Positions 27,274 to 36,537 of a DNA stretch of 64,000 bases are shown here, piece after piece. Both the position numbers and the translations under genes were made by a program. Source of the stretch: UBA2287 sp964479665 (GTDB taxonomy: Bacteria > Bacteroidota > Bacteroidia > Bacteroidales > Tenuifilaceae); NCBI GenBank assembly GCA_964479665.1, contig CAYZNN010000012.1, positions 18,177-82,176 of the forward strand, written 5' to 3'. Below the pieces are notes generated by a model that was not told the origin of the DNA, searched no databases, and worked only from the letters and a program-made list of their open reading frames with translations. Every line of letters begins with the position of its first letter. Position 1 is the stretch's first letter.

Positions 27274-27500
27274 CGTATTTTTTTAAACAAAAGATAAGAT
27301 TTAGCAGTTGGTTGCTACTCGGGGACTAATTTAAGGGTAAAATAGAACACTTAGGTTGCAACTTTGTTTTTTTTCAGTAGTTCAATTCGAGTATTTTTTA
27401 GGGCACTCAAGGATTACCTTAAGGTTTTTATCAAAAAAACGATTCTTTCTTACTTTTTATTCTTCTGAAACGCTTATATTTAAACTTTTCGAAACTGAAT

Positions 27501-30183
27501 ATGGGTAGGTTTGTTAAAGGATATGGGTTCATACTAATAGTACCCTTTATTTTTCTTACAGCACTGCCCGCACTTGGCATTACTTCAAAGGCTGATAGCC
27601 TGAAGAGAGAATTCAACAGTGCCAATATTACCATTAAAGCAAAAATTCTTAACGAACTAGCACGCCACTACTGGTATAGTTCATTCGATTCGAGCATTAA
27701 GTACGGCACAGCTGCTCTCGACTTGGCAACAAGCAGGCAACTGGTTGTTGAAATGGTAAATGCATACAACAATCTGGGTGTTGCCTACGATATGAGAGGC
27801 GAATACAGCAAAGCGATGAGTTTCTATTTCCAAATTGTAAAAACAATTCAGGGACTTGGGCTTTATAAATCGGAGCAGCCCTTAGAGCTTTTCTTTAGTA
27901 CAAAAACCGATTTGGCTTCTGAAAAAAAGATTTGGAGTACCATACCGAGCGACAACATTATGGGAATGTCTTTATCTCAGGAGGATGAGAAGATGCTTCT
28001 GACTCTTTTAGGAAAGGGACTATCGAATTTAGGAATACTCTACGGAAGGCTTTCTCACTTTAATAGGAGTTTAATATGCTTCAGGGAGTCAATTGCTGTA
28101 AGAAAGCAGGTTAACGACAAGGAGGGCATTGCTGTTGTGCTAACAAATTTGGGCACCATGTACATTAAAATGAACCATACTCAGAATGCCGCACAAAGTT
28201 TACGCGAAGCAATAAGCATTTTAAAAACCACAAATGGCGATCCTTCAAGGTTGGCTGGCGCTCAGCAATCGATGGGTGAGTTACAAATAATAACAGGTAA
28301 ACTCGATTCGGCTCTATTGAACCTTTCGGCTGCCAGCGAAACCTATATCAGAATTAAAAACAATATGGGTTTATCGTATGTAAAAATTCAGTTTGGTAAG
28401 CTTTACTTACTCCAGAAGAATTACTCTAAAGCAATAGATGCATTAGACGATGCGCTCGAAAAACTAATTTCGCTAAAGGATCGTGAAAATGAGGGCTTGG
28501 TATACAAACTGCTGGGCGATGCAAATACAAAGTTAGGAAAATTCGAAAACGCAGTTAGGCAATACCAATTAGCCCTGAATGTTGGCCGGCTCTATGGTTA
28601 CAGGTCTATTGAAGCTGATGCTCAACTAGGTCTCTCGCTTTTATATGAAAGCAAAGGCTTCCCCAGTGCTGCCCTAAAGCATTATAAGGAATACGTGCAG
28701 GTAAATAACTGGTTGCTCAATCAGAAATTTAACGCTAACTTATCGCAACAGCAGGTTCTTTTCGAATTTGAACAAATTGAAAAGGAAAATATTCTTTTAA
28801 AAAGTGAAAATGTATTTAAAAAGGAGAGCCTCAATCGCCAAAGGGTTTTAAAACTTTTATACCTTGCCATTCTTTTCATTTTCTTACTTTTTGGGCTCAT
28901 ACTTTATTTTCTTTACAGAAAATTATTACGTGCCAACGAGAAGTTAAGAAGTTTGAATCTGGGGCTAGAGGAGAAAGTAAACGTAAGAACCAATGAGTTA
29001 AGAGAAACCCTGAAGATTGCCGAAGAAGGTAACCGAATTAAGAATGCGTTTCTTACCAACCTTAAGTCACGAAATTCGAACTCCACTCAACGGTATTATA
29101 GGGTTTACGTCGTTACTCGAAAGTTCCTTTTCCGAAACCGATTACGAATCGAAATATATAAAGGAAATAAAGGTTAGCAGTGATAGGCTCATGGGGTTTC
29201 TAAACGATTTGATAGACCTAAGCCAAGCCGAATCGAACAAACTTAAGGTTAAGTATGTGCACTGCAACTTACAGGCTCTTGTTAGCAAAGTGGCCGAACG
29301 ATTTAAAAAAGAGATTGCTGAAAAGGGGCTCAGTTTGCATACAAGTTTTGACCAGTTTCCAGAAGTTATAACCGATTCAGAGAATATACAGCGAATTCTT
29401 ACAGTGGTTCTTAGCAATGCAGTAAAGTATACCGACAAGGGTTCAATATCGTTCAGTATAGCCTTTAAAGAATTCGACTCCTCAGTCGTGTTTGCCATTA
29501 CCGATACCGGTATTGGCATCGATTCCGACTATCTACCCCATATTTTTGAGCCTTTTCAGCAGGAGAGTTCAGGCCTCTCGAGATTATATCAGGGAGCAGG
29601 GTTGGGACTTGCTTTGGCAAAGCGCTTAGTTAATTTACTGAACGGAACCATTGAGGTTAATTCCCGAAAAGGAGCCGGTACAATAGTCTTCATAAAAATT
29701 CCTGTTACGTTTGTTGCCGATGCCTCATTGAAGGTACGATCGAAATTTACAGCAAGAGAGATTGGCCAAAATCTAGTACCACGCCCCAAAAAAGCCAAAG
29801 TGCTAATAATTGAAGAGAATACTTATACCCGTTTCTTTTTGCAATCGATGCTTAAAAAGCATTTCAATGTTTTTGTGGCTCGCGATGGTAATGAGGCTCT
29901 TAGTATTGTTGATGATACCAATAATGTAGCTTCCCTGTTCGATATTGTTATAGCCGACATTGGCATGAAGGAGCCTTGGAACCTGCAGAACTTCGTTAGC
30001 GAAGTGTATAGAAGGAAGCCCGAATACAGCAAACGTGTTATTGCAGTTCAGGGAGAAAAAGAAATGGAAGGGGCATTACTAGAAGGGCTAGAAGGCCTTT
30101 TTTGGATTCAAAAGCCCATAGAAAAGGTTAAAATTCTCGATGTACTCTTTGAAAGCCAAAAACATAAGCGAAGCAGGTTGTAA
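27501..30183 (+). pseudogene. TPR hybrid sensor histidine kinase, frameshifted at the H-box
   Basis: The first frame (27501-29177) encodes a signal peptide, a periplasmic TPR array, a membrane helix (LYLAILFIFLLFGLILYFLY) and a coiled coil ending AEEGNRIKNAFLTNL. The next frame picks up exactly there with SHEIRTPLNGIIGF (phospho-acceptor His), the HATPase domain (DTGIGI, GAGLGLALAKRLV) and a C-terminal receiver-like domain with Asp in IADIG. One extra A in CTTAAGT (29061-29067) explains the shift; without it the product is about 893 residues. As sequenced, neither half is a working kinase. The TPR-type membrane kinase is common in Bacteroidetes. It converges with a response-regulator gene 5 bp away. 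Confidence 0.87.
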
Positions 30184-30188
30184 ATACT

Positions 30189-30578
30189 TTAGGAGATCTT
30201 TCCTGCACATACTTCCTGAATTATTGAAAGAACCTTGCTAACAGAGTAAGGTTTTGTCATTAGTTGGTTAAAACCTACATCCTTATAATCGTCGAAAAAC
30301 GACATGGGGTTATGAGCAGTAAGTGCAATTACGGGTACGTTCCGTTTTGAAAGTGGAGCCTTTTCGCGAATAAACTTGGTGGTTTCGAGGCCATTCATCA
30401 CGGGCATTTCTATGTCCATAAGAACCAAGTCAATAGCTTCATTTATAAGAATATCGATGGCAATTTTGCCATTTTCAGCTTCAAAGCAAACCGCATCCAT
30501 TTTTTTAACAATTTCCTTAATGAGAAGGCGATTTACAAATATATCGTCGACAATTAGAATTCGAAATGGACTAGGCAT
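30189..30578 (-). CDS. Single-domain response regulator
   Basis: A 129-residue stand-alone receiver domain. The acidic pair (VDDIF), the phospho-acceptor Asp55 (LVLMDIEMPVMNG), the Thr of ALTAH and the Lys of MTKPY are all present. No DNA-binding or enzymatic output follows. It is convergent with the broken hybrid kinase and downstream of the Crp/Fnr gene by 32 bp on the same strand, so it may be transcribed with the regulator. Its sequence is closer to receivers fused to hybrid kinases than to CheY. Confidence 0.92.
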   Translation of the reverse strand: MPSPFRILIVDDIFVNRLLIKEIVKKMDAVCFEAENGKIAIDILINEAIDLVLMDIEMPVMNGLETTKFIREKAPLSKRNVPVIALTAHNPMSFFDDYKDVGFNQLMTKPYSVSKVLSIIQEVCAGKIS

Positions 30579-30610
30579 TGGACAATTTTTTATGCCCCTA
30601 AAATAAAAAA

Positions 30611-31297
30611 TTAACCTAAACGGCTAAGCGTTTTAATAATATTTTGGCTCGAAATTGTAACCACGTTTTTATTGAGGTCAATAATTTTATCGTTTTTAAA
30701 TTCCGAAAGGGTTCTAATAAGGCTCTCTTTGGTAGTGCCTGCCAGTTCGGCAAGTTCTTGCCGAGTTAGTGGGAAACTGAAGGTGTTACTATAGTATATA
30801 TCTTCAGAAAAGTAAAGAATAATATCGGCCACACGGCCAGGCAACTGCTTGTAAAGGAGGCTTGTTAACCGACCGACATTAAAAATGTTACGCCTGCTGA
30901 GGCGTTGAATAATTTCGAAAGCAAATGCACTGTTTTGCTCAACTATACTCCTAAAAACCTGGGAATCGATAAAAAGTACAGAGGTTGGTTCAAGTGCAAT
31001 GGCCGAAAAATCGAAGGTTTCATTACTAAAAACCGATGAAAGTCCAATGAAAGTTGAGGGCTTTTCGATACGGAGTATTATGGTTTTATCCTTTCGCATT
31101 TCACGCGAAATTTTTACTAAACCATTTAAAATAAATGGAATATGCGAAGAGCGCGTGTTTTGCTTAACAATAAAGTCCCTCCGGTTGTACTCAACACGAT
31201 TGCTCGATGATTCGAGCCGGCTAACCTCTTCGGCGCTCAGCAGCTGAGCAAAAGAATCGAAGTAGTTCAACCGTTGTATGAGTGAAAACTGTTCCAT
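30611..31297 (-). CDS. Crp/Fnr family transcriptional regulator
   Basis: A 228-residue protein with an N-terminal cyclic-nucleotide-binding-fold domain (FIVKQNTRSSHIPFILNGLVKISREM) and a C-terminal Crp-type winged helix (FPLTRQELAELAGTTKESLIRTLSEFKNDKIIDL). There is no cysteine cluster of the Fnr type in the N-terminus, so oxygen sensing through an iron-sulphur cluster is unlikely. It is divergent from the chemosensory cluster, with a 22-bp palindrome in the shared spacer, which suggests it regulates itself and that cluster. Confidence 0.92.
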   Translation of the reverse strand: MEQFSLIQRLNYFDSFAQLLSAEEVSRLESSSNRVEYNRRDFIVKQNTRSSHIPFILNGLVKISREMRKDKTIILRIEKPSTFIGLSSVFSNETFDFSAIALEPTSVLFIDSQVFRSIVEQNSAFAFEIIQRLSRRNIFNVGRLTSLLYKQLPGRVADIILYFSEDIYYSNTFSFPLTRQELAELAGTTKESLIRTLSEFKNDKIIDLNKNVVTISSQNIIKTLSRLG

Positions 31298-31405
31298 TGA
31301 TCGTTGCTGTACTTAGTTTCAAAATACTGATTATGTTGGTATTGTTGCATCTTTGGGACAAAAAAACTACTTTTTTCGCTTTCATAAATATAGGCATTAT
31401 TTCGT

Positions 31406-31427
31406 ATCGATGATTTAAATCATCGAT
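31406..31427. promoter_or_regulatory. Perfect 22-bp palindrome, FNR-box-like operator
   Basis: Half-site ATCGATGATTT is followed by its exact complement. The core TGAT-TTAA-ATCA is close to an FNR box (TTGAT-N4-ATCAA, one mismatch per half). It lies between the divergent Crp/Fnr gene and the chemosensory cluster, about 77 bp before the predicted transcription start of the latter, a typical distance for an activator of this family. Confidence 0.6.
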
Positions 31428-31456
31428 TTTTGGTAACCAACCTCATACTTTTTGTA

Positions 31457-31487
31457 TTGTGCCTTAGTGCAATAAAGGCTATTTTTG
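31457..31487 (+). promoter_or_regulatory. Putative promoter of the chemosensory cluster
   Basis: TTG at 31457-31459, a 20-bp spacer, and TATTTTTG at 31480-31487 fit the Bacteroidetes -33/-7 consensus. The first codon of the operon is 27 bp downstream at 31514. Confidence 0.6.
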
Positions 31488-31513
31488 AATATTACAAACA
31501 GAAACAAAAATTA

Positions 31514-31882
31514 ATGATACTCATTGTTGACGATTCAGCCACCAATCAGGTTTTATTGGAGGCCATTCTGCAGGAAGAAGGTTTTGAAACCGTTACGGCC
31601 TTTGGTGCGCGCGAAGCAACCAAAATTATTGATAAGCAAAGGCCCGAACTCATTCTTCTCGATTTGCTAATGCCCGAAGTAAGCGGATTCGATTTCTTAA
31701 AAGAGCTTAGAAATAGTAACGACAGATCCGATATTCCTGTAATAGTAATTTCGGCTGTAAATTCAAAAGATATTATGGACGAGTGCAAGAGTTTGGGAGC
31801 CAACGACTTTTTTGCCAAACCCGTCGATATTCAGGCATTTATAAGCAGGGTTAGGGATCTTACCAATTCGATTAACGCTTAA
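31514..31882 (+). CDS. CheY-like single-domain response regulator, first gene of the Che cluster
   Basis: A 122-residue receiver. The start is the ATG at 31514 (MILIVDDSATNQ); an upstream TTG at 31430 would add an unrelated hydrophobic tail crossing the promoter. Acidic pair in VDDSAT, phospho-acceptor Asp50 (LILLDLLMPEVSG), Ser/Thr position in VISAV and Lys in FAKPVD are present. It is separated by 5 bp from the large coiled-coil gene. As a free CheY it could be the output that docks on a target, or a phosphate sink. Confidence 0.9.
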   Translation: MILIVDDSATNQVLLEAILQEEGFETVTAFGAREATKIIDKQRPELILLDLLMPEVSGFDFLKELRNSNDRSDIPVIVISAVNSKDIMDECKSLGANDFFAKPVDIQAFISRVRDLTNSINA

Positions 31883-31887
31883 ATAAA

Positions 31888-33708
31888 ATGCGAATGGGCG
31901 CTACAGGGGGCAATAGAATATTTGGAGTGAATGATTTTATCGATATTTTTACCAAAATTGACGGCCAAATAATTGAACTGCACAAGTGCTCTTCCGATGA
32001 TTTTTTAGGCCTTAATAACGATTTTAAGGAGTACTACCGTCAATCGAAAGTTATCTCTAAAAACGCCAGCGAAATTTTCGAAACGCTAACGGCTCCTAAT
32101 TCGCGCGAACTAATTGTTAGCCTCGAAACATTATACCGTAATCTTAAACAGGCCCAGCTCCGATTTTCATCCCTACTCGATGCCAGTTTGCTACACCTAA
32201 GCTCTCTCAACCGGCACATCGATGAATTGTTTTTACCGCTTAAAAATTTGAATCAGGACCTCATGTCTATCAAGCTGTTGTCCACCAACATAAAAATTTC
32301 GAGTTCGGCTTTAGGCAATGTTGACGACTCGAGTGTAGAGGAGAACCTGTTGAATCTCAATGCCATTATTAGCGAATTTAAGAATAGGGGATTAAAGTGT
32401 GAAAAGAACCTGTCTGATTTTAAAGAACAGGTAAAAAGCATCGATAAGCATTTTAATACCCTTCGAAACCGAAACGTTCACGATTTAGACTCTATTCTCA
32501 ATCACATCCATTACGGAATTATCCTATTTGCCGAGAAGCACGAGGAAGCTTCAAGGCAAATACCCCTACTTAAAGAACAGTCCGATAAAACTGCCAACAG
32601 CATTGCCGGCATTATTACCAATCTTCAGTATCACGATATTATTCGGCAAAAAATGGAGCACATTCACGATACCCAAAAAAAATTGGTAGGTGAATTGGAG
32701 CAATTGGGCAATGAGAATGATGAAGTTCAGATACAAAAGGACAAATTGCCCCTTAGGGTTCGCGATATTGCCGGATTGCAATCGGCCCAACTCATAAGAG
32801 CCAATAAGGAATACCAGCAAGCCATTGAAAAAATTACCCAGCGCTTCATTGCGCTAAGCAACGATATGCTGCTTATCGCAGCCATGTGTCAGGACTTTAG
32901 CGTTGCTAACGACAATGCGGAGGAGTACCAGCTGCAGCGCTTGCTCTCAAAGCTCGAAAGCTCTGCCGACATACTTAATAATTTTCTTCAGGCTGGTGGC
33001 GAATTTACCCTAAGTTTAGAATCGTTAACGGGTTCAATTCAGGGCTTTTCCAACAGCATGAGCGATATGGAAAGTTCTTTGCTCCTTTTAAAGAACTCAA
33101 CCAATAGGGCATCTGAATCGGCAGTACCGCAGCCAACTTCAGACGATAGCCTCCAACTGTCGCTGCAGCAGTTACAGTCGCTTTCAAGTGATATTGAACA
33201 ATTCGAGAAAACCATTCAGCAGGTTTTTCTTCAAATAGAAAATATTGGCCATGCTCTATCCCAAATTAATGGGCAGTTTAAGGAATCGATAGTGGAGTCG
33301 GGTTCATTTACACAAGCCTCAGAACGCATGAACCATCTCATTCTTAGTTTGAATCAGAAGAACGGAAGAAGCCTTGTACTGCTCGAAGAGAATTTGAAAA
33401 TGAGCCAAGCTATTGCTTTAAGTGTTCGGGAATCGCTCCGAAAAATACGATACTACGATTTCTTCGATAGGGTAATTGTGAATATTATTGGTGAACTGAA
33501 CCAAATACATACTAAGTTAAGTTCCGATTCCCAGATTAGCCCCGACGATAAGAAAGAGAACCTAGAAGGAATAAGAAAAAGTTACACGATGGCCAGCGAG
33601 CACGAGATTCACGATAAAATTGTGAAGAACGAAGGCTTAACGGTACCAACAAGTGACGAAAAGGCTGAAGAGAATGCCGAAGACGAAGATAACGTTGAAT
33701 TTTTCTAA
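31888..33708 (+). CDS. Large soluble coiled-coil chemosensory protein with a CheZ-like motif
   Basis: A 606-residue protein without signal peptide or membrane helix, almost wholly alpha-helical with heptad-like stretches. Residues 124-142 (DLMSIKLLSTNIKISSSAL) resemble, distantly, the receptor-tip segment LLALNAAIEAA. Residues 245-258 (NLQYHDIIRQKMEH) match the CheZ active-site pattern LQFQDxxxQ, with Asp250 and Gln254 at the right spacing; a degenerate second copy lies at about 520-530 (IRYYDFFDRV). The C-terminus is acidic and ends EDEDNVEFF, similar to the CheY-docking tail of CheZ. It may act as a CheY phosphatase, a soluble receptor, or both; this is inference. Not recognised as any named Che protein. 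Confidence 0.75.
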   Translation: MRMGATGGNRIFGVNDFIDIFTKIDGQIIELHKCSSDDFLGLNNDFKEYYRQSKVISKNASEIFETLTAPNSRELIVSLETLYRNLKQAQLRFSSLLDASLLHLSSLNRHIDELFLPLKNLNQDLMSIKLLSTNIKISSSALGNVDDSSVEENLLNLNAIISEFKNRGLKCEKNLSDFKEQVKSIDKHFNTLRNRNVHDLDSILNHIHYGIILFAEKHEEASRQIPLLKEQSDKTANSIAGIITNLQYHDIIRQKMEHIHDTQKKLVGELEQLGNENDEVQIQKDKLPLRVRDIAGLQSAQLIRANKEYQQAIEKITQRFIALSNDMLLIAAMCQDFSVANDNAEEYQLQRLLSKLESSADILNNFLQAGGEFTLSLESLTGSIQGFSNSMSDMESSLLLLKNSTNRASESAVPQPTSDDSLQLSLQQLQSLSSDIEQFEKTIQQVFLQIENIGHALSQINGQFKESIVESGSFTQASERMNHLILSLNQKNGRSLVLLEENLKMSQAIALSVRESLRKIRYYDFFDRVIVNIIGELNQIHTKLSSDSQISPDDKKENLEGIRKSYTMASEHEIHDKIVKNEGLTVPTSDEKAEENAEDEDNVEFF

Positions 33709-33718
33709 ACCCATACCC

Positions 33719-34066
33719 ATGGCACCAAAAACCAAAATAATTCTGAAAGCAATCCCCGCCAAGTCGGGTGGCAAAGGCGAAACGCCAACAGTTCTGTCGC
33801 TTCAAGGCGAACTGACCATCGATTACGCAGAACAGCTCAAAGAGTTTTTGCTCGATAACTTTGGAAAATATAGCGCATTCACATTAAAACTCAATAATGT
33901 TGAAAGTATCGATGTAACTGCTGTGCAGCTGATTCAGCGGTTTTACTGGGATGCAAACGAGCATAAGAAAAAAGTAGATTTCGATATTAAACTGCCCGAG
34001 GAGCAACGTGTGTTGCTTGAGAAATCGGGATTTGTTCAGTTTTTAAACCTTAATGCAAAACAATAA
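33719..34066 (+). CDS. STAS-domain protein (anti-sigma-factor-antagonist type)
   Basis: A 115-residue protein; the start at 33719 is chosen because upstream codons overlap the preceding gene. VLSLQGELTIDYAEQLKEFLL and FTLKLNNVESIDVTAVQLIQRF are the STAS signatures. The usual phospho-serine motif DSSG reads Asp65-Val-Thr67-Ala, so only a threonine is available. STAS proteins next to cheA occur in some chemosensory operons, where a partner-switch link is suspected. Its partner kinase is not in the window. Confidence 0.85.
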   Translation: MAPKTKIILKAIPAKSGGKGETPTVLSLQGELTIDYAEQLKEFLLDNFGKYSAFTLKLNNVESIDVTAVQLIQRFYWDANEHKKKVDFDIKLPEEQRVLLEKSGFVQFLNLNAKQ

Positions 34067-34078
34067 TTCCTGCACATT

Positions 34079-34444
34079 ATGGAAAAGACAATACTTATAG
34101 TCGACGATTCGGAAAGCATTCGCGAAGTAGTCAGTTTTACACTCGAGAACGAGGGCTACAACGTTCTAGTTGCTGTCGATGGTACCGATGCTCTGAAATT
34201 TCTTAACGGGCAAACCATCGATTTAATCATTACCGACCTGCATATGCCCGAAATGGATGGCATAACCCTTATCAAGGAGGTTCGTAAAAAGCCCGATTAC
34301 CAGCGCATCCCCATCCTTTTTCTTACCACCGAATCGCAAGCGGCCAAGAAGATGGAAGCCAAGGATGCTGGTGCTACCGGATGGATTATTAAACCCTTTG
34401 TTCCCGCTAAACTAATAGCAGCATTAAGTAAAGTACTACGATAA
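34079..34444 (+). CDS. cheY: CheY-type response regulator
   Basis: A 121-residue single-domain receiver with VDDSESI, phospho-acceptor Asp53 (LIITDLHMPEMDG), Thr in FLTTES and Lys in IIKPF. TAA of this gene overlaps the ATG of cheA by one base, so they are translationally coupled; this CheY is therefore the most likely direct target of CheA. It belongs to the true CheY group more clearly than the one at 31514. Confidence 0.93.
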   Translation: MEKTILIVDDSESIREVVSFTLENEGYNVLVAVDGTDALKFLNGQTIDLIITDLHMPEMDGITLIKEVRKKPDYQRIPILFLTTESQAAKKMEAKDAGATGWIIKPFVPAKLIAALSKVLR

Positions 34445-36516
34445 TGGACAGCTTCAAGAAGAAATTCATTGAGGAGGCAACCGACCTCATTGAAGGCCTC
34501 GAAAAGGCCCTTTTAGCGCTTGAGGATAACCCAAACGATCCGGCACTGGTTCAGCAGGTTTTCAGGGTTATGCATACCCTTAAGGGCAATAGCGCCATGT
34601 TTGGGTTCGAGCTCATCGATGCTTTTACCCACGAAATGGAAACCGTGTACGATCTGATTCGGAATGGAAAATTGCAGGTAACACGCGAAGTTTTGGATGT
34701 AACACTTGCTTCGGTAGACCATTTGAAGGTACTGCTCAACGAAGACCATTATGCAAACCCCGAGGTACAAGCAAACCATGCCGAACTGCTTTCTAAGGTT
34801 GCAAATTTTACTAAGCCCGAACCAGGCAAAGTTGCACCTAGAGAGGTGAAAAAAACTCAAGGAAAAACCGATGATGGGGTTTCAACCTACTACGTTTACT
34901 TTGAACCCGTAAAAGAAATATTCAACAATGGAACCAACCCCCTGTATCTGCTCGATGAGCTTCATACATGCGGCAAAACATTGGTTTTTGGTCATTTAAA
35001 TCGACTTCCAAAACTTAAAGAACTTAATCCCGAACATTGCTATACCTACTGGGAAGCAATTGTTGCCACTACGCAGGAGGTGAGCAGCATTAGCGATGTA
35101 TTTATTTTTGTAGAGGACGAGTCGACCATTGATATTCAGAAGGTAGCCGATGTTAACTTGCTTAAAGATGATCGGTTTGTGTACGAACTCGAAGATCTTG
35201 CCCGAATCCATAAGGATGTTGGTCTTAATGCCGTTCAGAAGTTGGCCGATGAGGCAATGCGTAGGCAAACACAGGAGAAATCTAATGTTATTAAGAAGGA
35301 GAAATTAACATCCAAGGATACTACCATTAGTAGCATTAGGGTTTCTTCGGAAAAACTGGATCTGCTCATGAATCTGGTTTCGGAACTCGTAACAACTCAA
35401 GCCAGACTGAGCCTGTTTGCAGAGCAGAATGGAGTTCCGGGGCTTATGCCCATTGCCGAAAATGTTCAGAAACTTTCGAGGCAACTGCGCGACACTGCCT
35501 TCAGCATTGTGCTTATTCCCATTGAGAATATGCTCACCCGCTTTCAGCGATTGGTAAGAGACCTTTCCAATGAGTTGGGCAAGGAAGTAATTTTTATAAC
35601 CGAAGGAGCAGAAACCGAACTCGACAAAACCATTATTGAGAGCCTAGCCGATCCCCTCATGCACATTCTTCGAAATAGCCTCGACCATGGCATTGAGGAT
35701 GGCGACCTAAGGGTGAAAAAGGGCAAGCCTCGGCAAGGCAAAATTACGCTTAAGGCTTTCTACTCTGGTGCCAACGTAATGATACAGATTGCCGACGATG
35801 GTGCTGGCATTGATTCGAGTCTCATAACCGAAAAAGCCATAGCCAAGGGTATTATTACTCCCGACCGCAAACTTACACGCAAAGAAGTGCTCGATTTGGT
35901 ATTTTTACCGGGTTTCAGTACCGCGCGTCAAGTTACCGATGTCTCGGGTCGCGGGGTTGGCATGGATGTGGTAAAACGTAAAATAGCCGACATACGTGGC
36001 GAAGTCGAAATAGAATCGGAGGTAGATGAAGGAACCATTATCACCATTAAAATGCCGCTAACCCTTTCCATTATCGATGGACTGCTGGTTAAGGTCGATG
36101 AAACTCACTTCATAATTCCGCTTTCCCTGGTCGATAAAATTTACGCAGTAGAGCATACAAAAATTGTTAACACATTCAACAATGTTGTAGTGCTCGATGG
36201 GAAGCAAATACCCTTCTTCTATATCCGTCGCGAGTTCGATTTACCCGATAATAATGCCTACTGGGAGCAAGCAATTGTTGTCAATTTCGAAGAGAAGAGG
36301 GTAGGGTTAATAGTCGATTCCGTTGTGGGCGAGTACCAAGCCGTGCTGAAACCAATTGGCAAGCATTATAAGAATCAGGATATGATTTCGGGTGCAACCA
36401 TATTGGGCGATGGAACCGTTGCGCTTGTTATGGACACCAATAAGATTATTAAGACTTTTGCCCATCACGAAGTGTTTGCCATTAAAGGCAAGAAAAACGA
36501 AAAATTAATAAGTTAA
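34444..36516 (+). CDS. cheA: Chemotaxis histidine kinase CheA
   Basis: A 690-residue kinase. The HPt (P1) domain carries phospho-acceptor His44 in VMHTLKGNS. A middle domain of about 100 residues (YFEPVKEIFNNGTNPLYLLDELHTCG) replaces the classical P2. The dimerisation helices begin at about 297 (ISSIRVSSEKLDLLMNLVSELVTTQARL). The ATPase has its N box at 400-418 (LADPLMHILRNSLDHGIEDG), G1 at about 450 (ADDGAGID) and G2 at about 500 (VSGRGVGMDVVKRKI). The C-terminal 150 residues are the CheW-like P5 domain. All catalytic residues are present. Confidence 0.97.
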   Translation: MDSFKKKFIEEATDLIEGLEKALLALEDNPNDPALVQQVFRVMHTLKGNSAMFGFELIDAFTHEMETVYDLIRNGKLQVTREVLDVTLASVDHLKVLLNEDHYANPEVQANHAELLSKVANFTKPEPGKVAPREVKKTQGKTDDGVSTYYVYFEPVKEIFNNGTNPLYLLDELHTCGKTLVFGHLNRLPKLKELNPEHCYTYWEAIVATTQEVSSISDVFIFVEDESTIDIQKVADVNLLKDDRFVYELEDLARIHKDVGLNAVQKLADEAMRRQTQEKSNVIKKEKLTSKDTTISSIRVSSEKLDLLMNLVSELVTTQARLSLFAEQNGVPGLMPIAENVQKLSRQLRDTAFSIVLIPIENMLTRFQRLVRDLSNELGKEVIFITEGAETELDKTIIESLADPLMHILRNSLDHGIEDGDLRVKKGKPRQGKITLKAFYSGANVMIQIADDGAGIDSSLITEKAIAKGIITPDRKLTRKEVLDLVFLPGFSTARQVTDVSGRGVGMDVVKRKIADIRGEVEIESEVDEGTIITIKMPLTLSIIDGLLVKVDETHFIIPLSLVDKIYAVEHTKIVNTFNNVVVLDGKQIPFFYIRREFDLPDNNAYWEQAIVVNFEEKRVGLIVDSVVGEYQAVLKPIGKHYKNQDMISGATILGDGTVALVMDTNKIIKTFAHHEVFAIKGKKNEKLIS

Positions 36517-36537
36517 GCATAAATAGGAGGATGAACA

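Noticed and set aside
31430..31513. TTG-initiated N-terminal extension of the first response regulator
   Set aside because: It would translate across the predicted promoter and adds a non-homologous hydrophobic tail before the normal receiver start.
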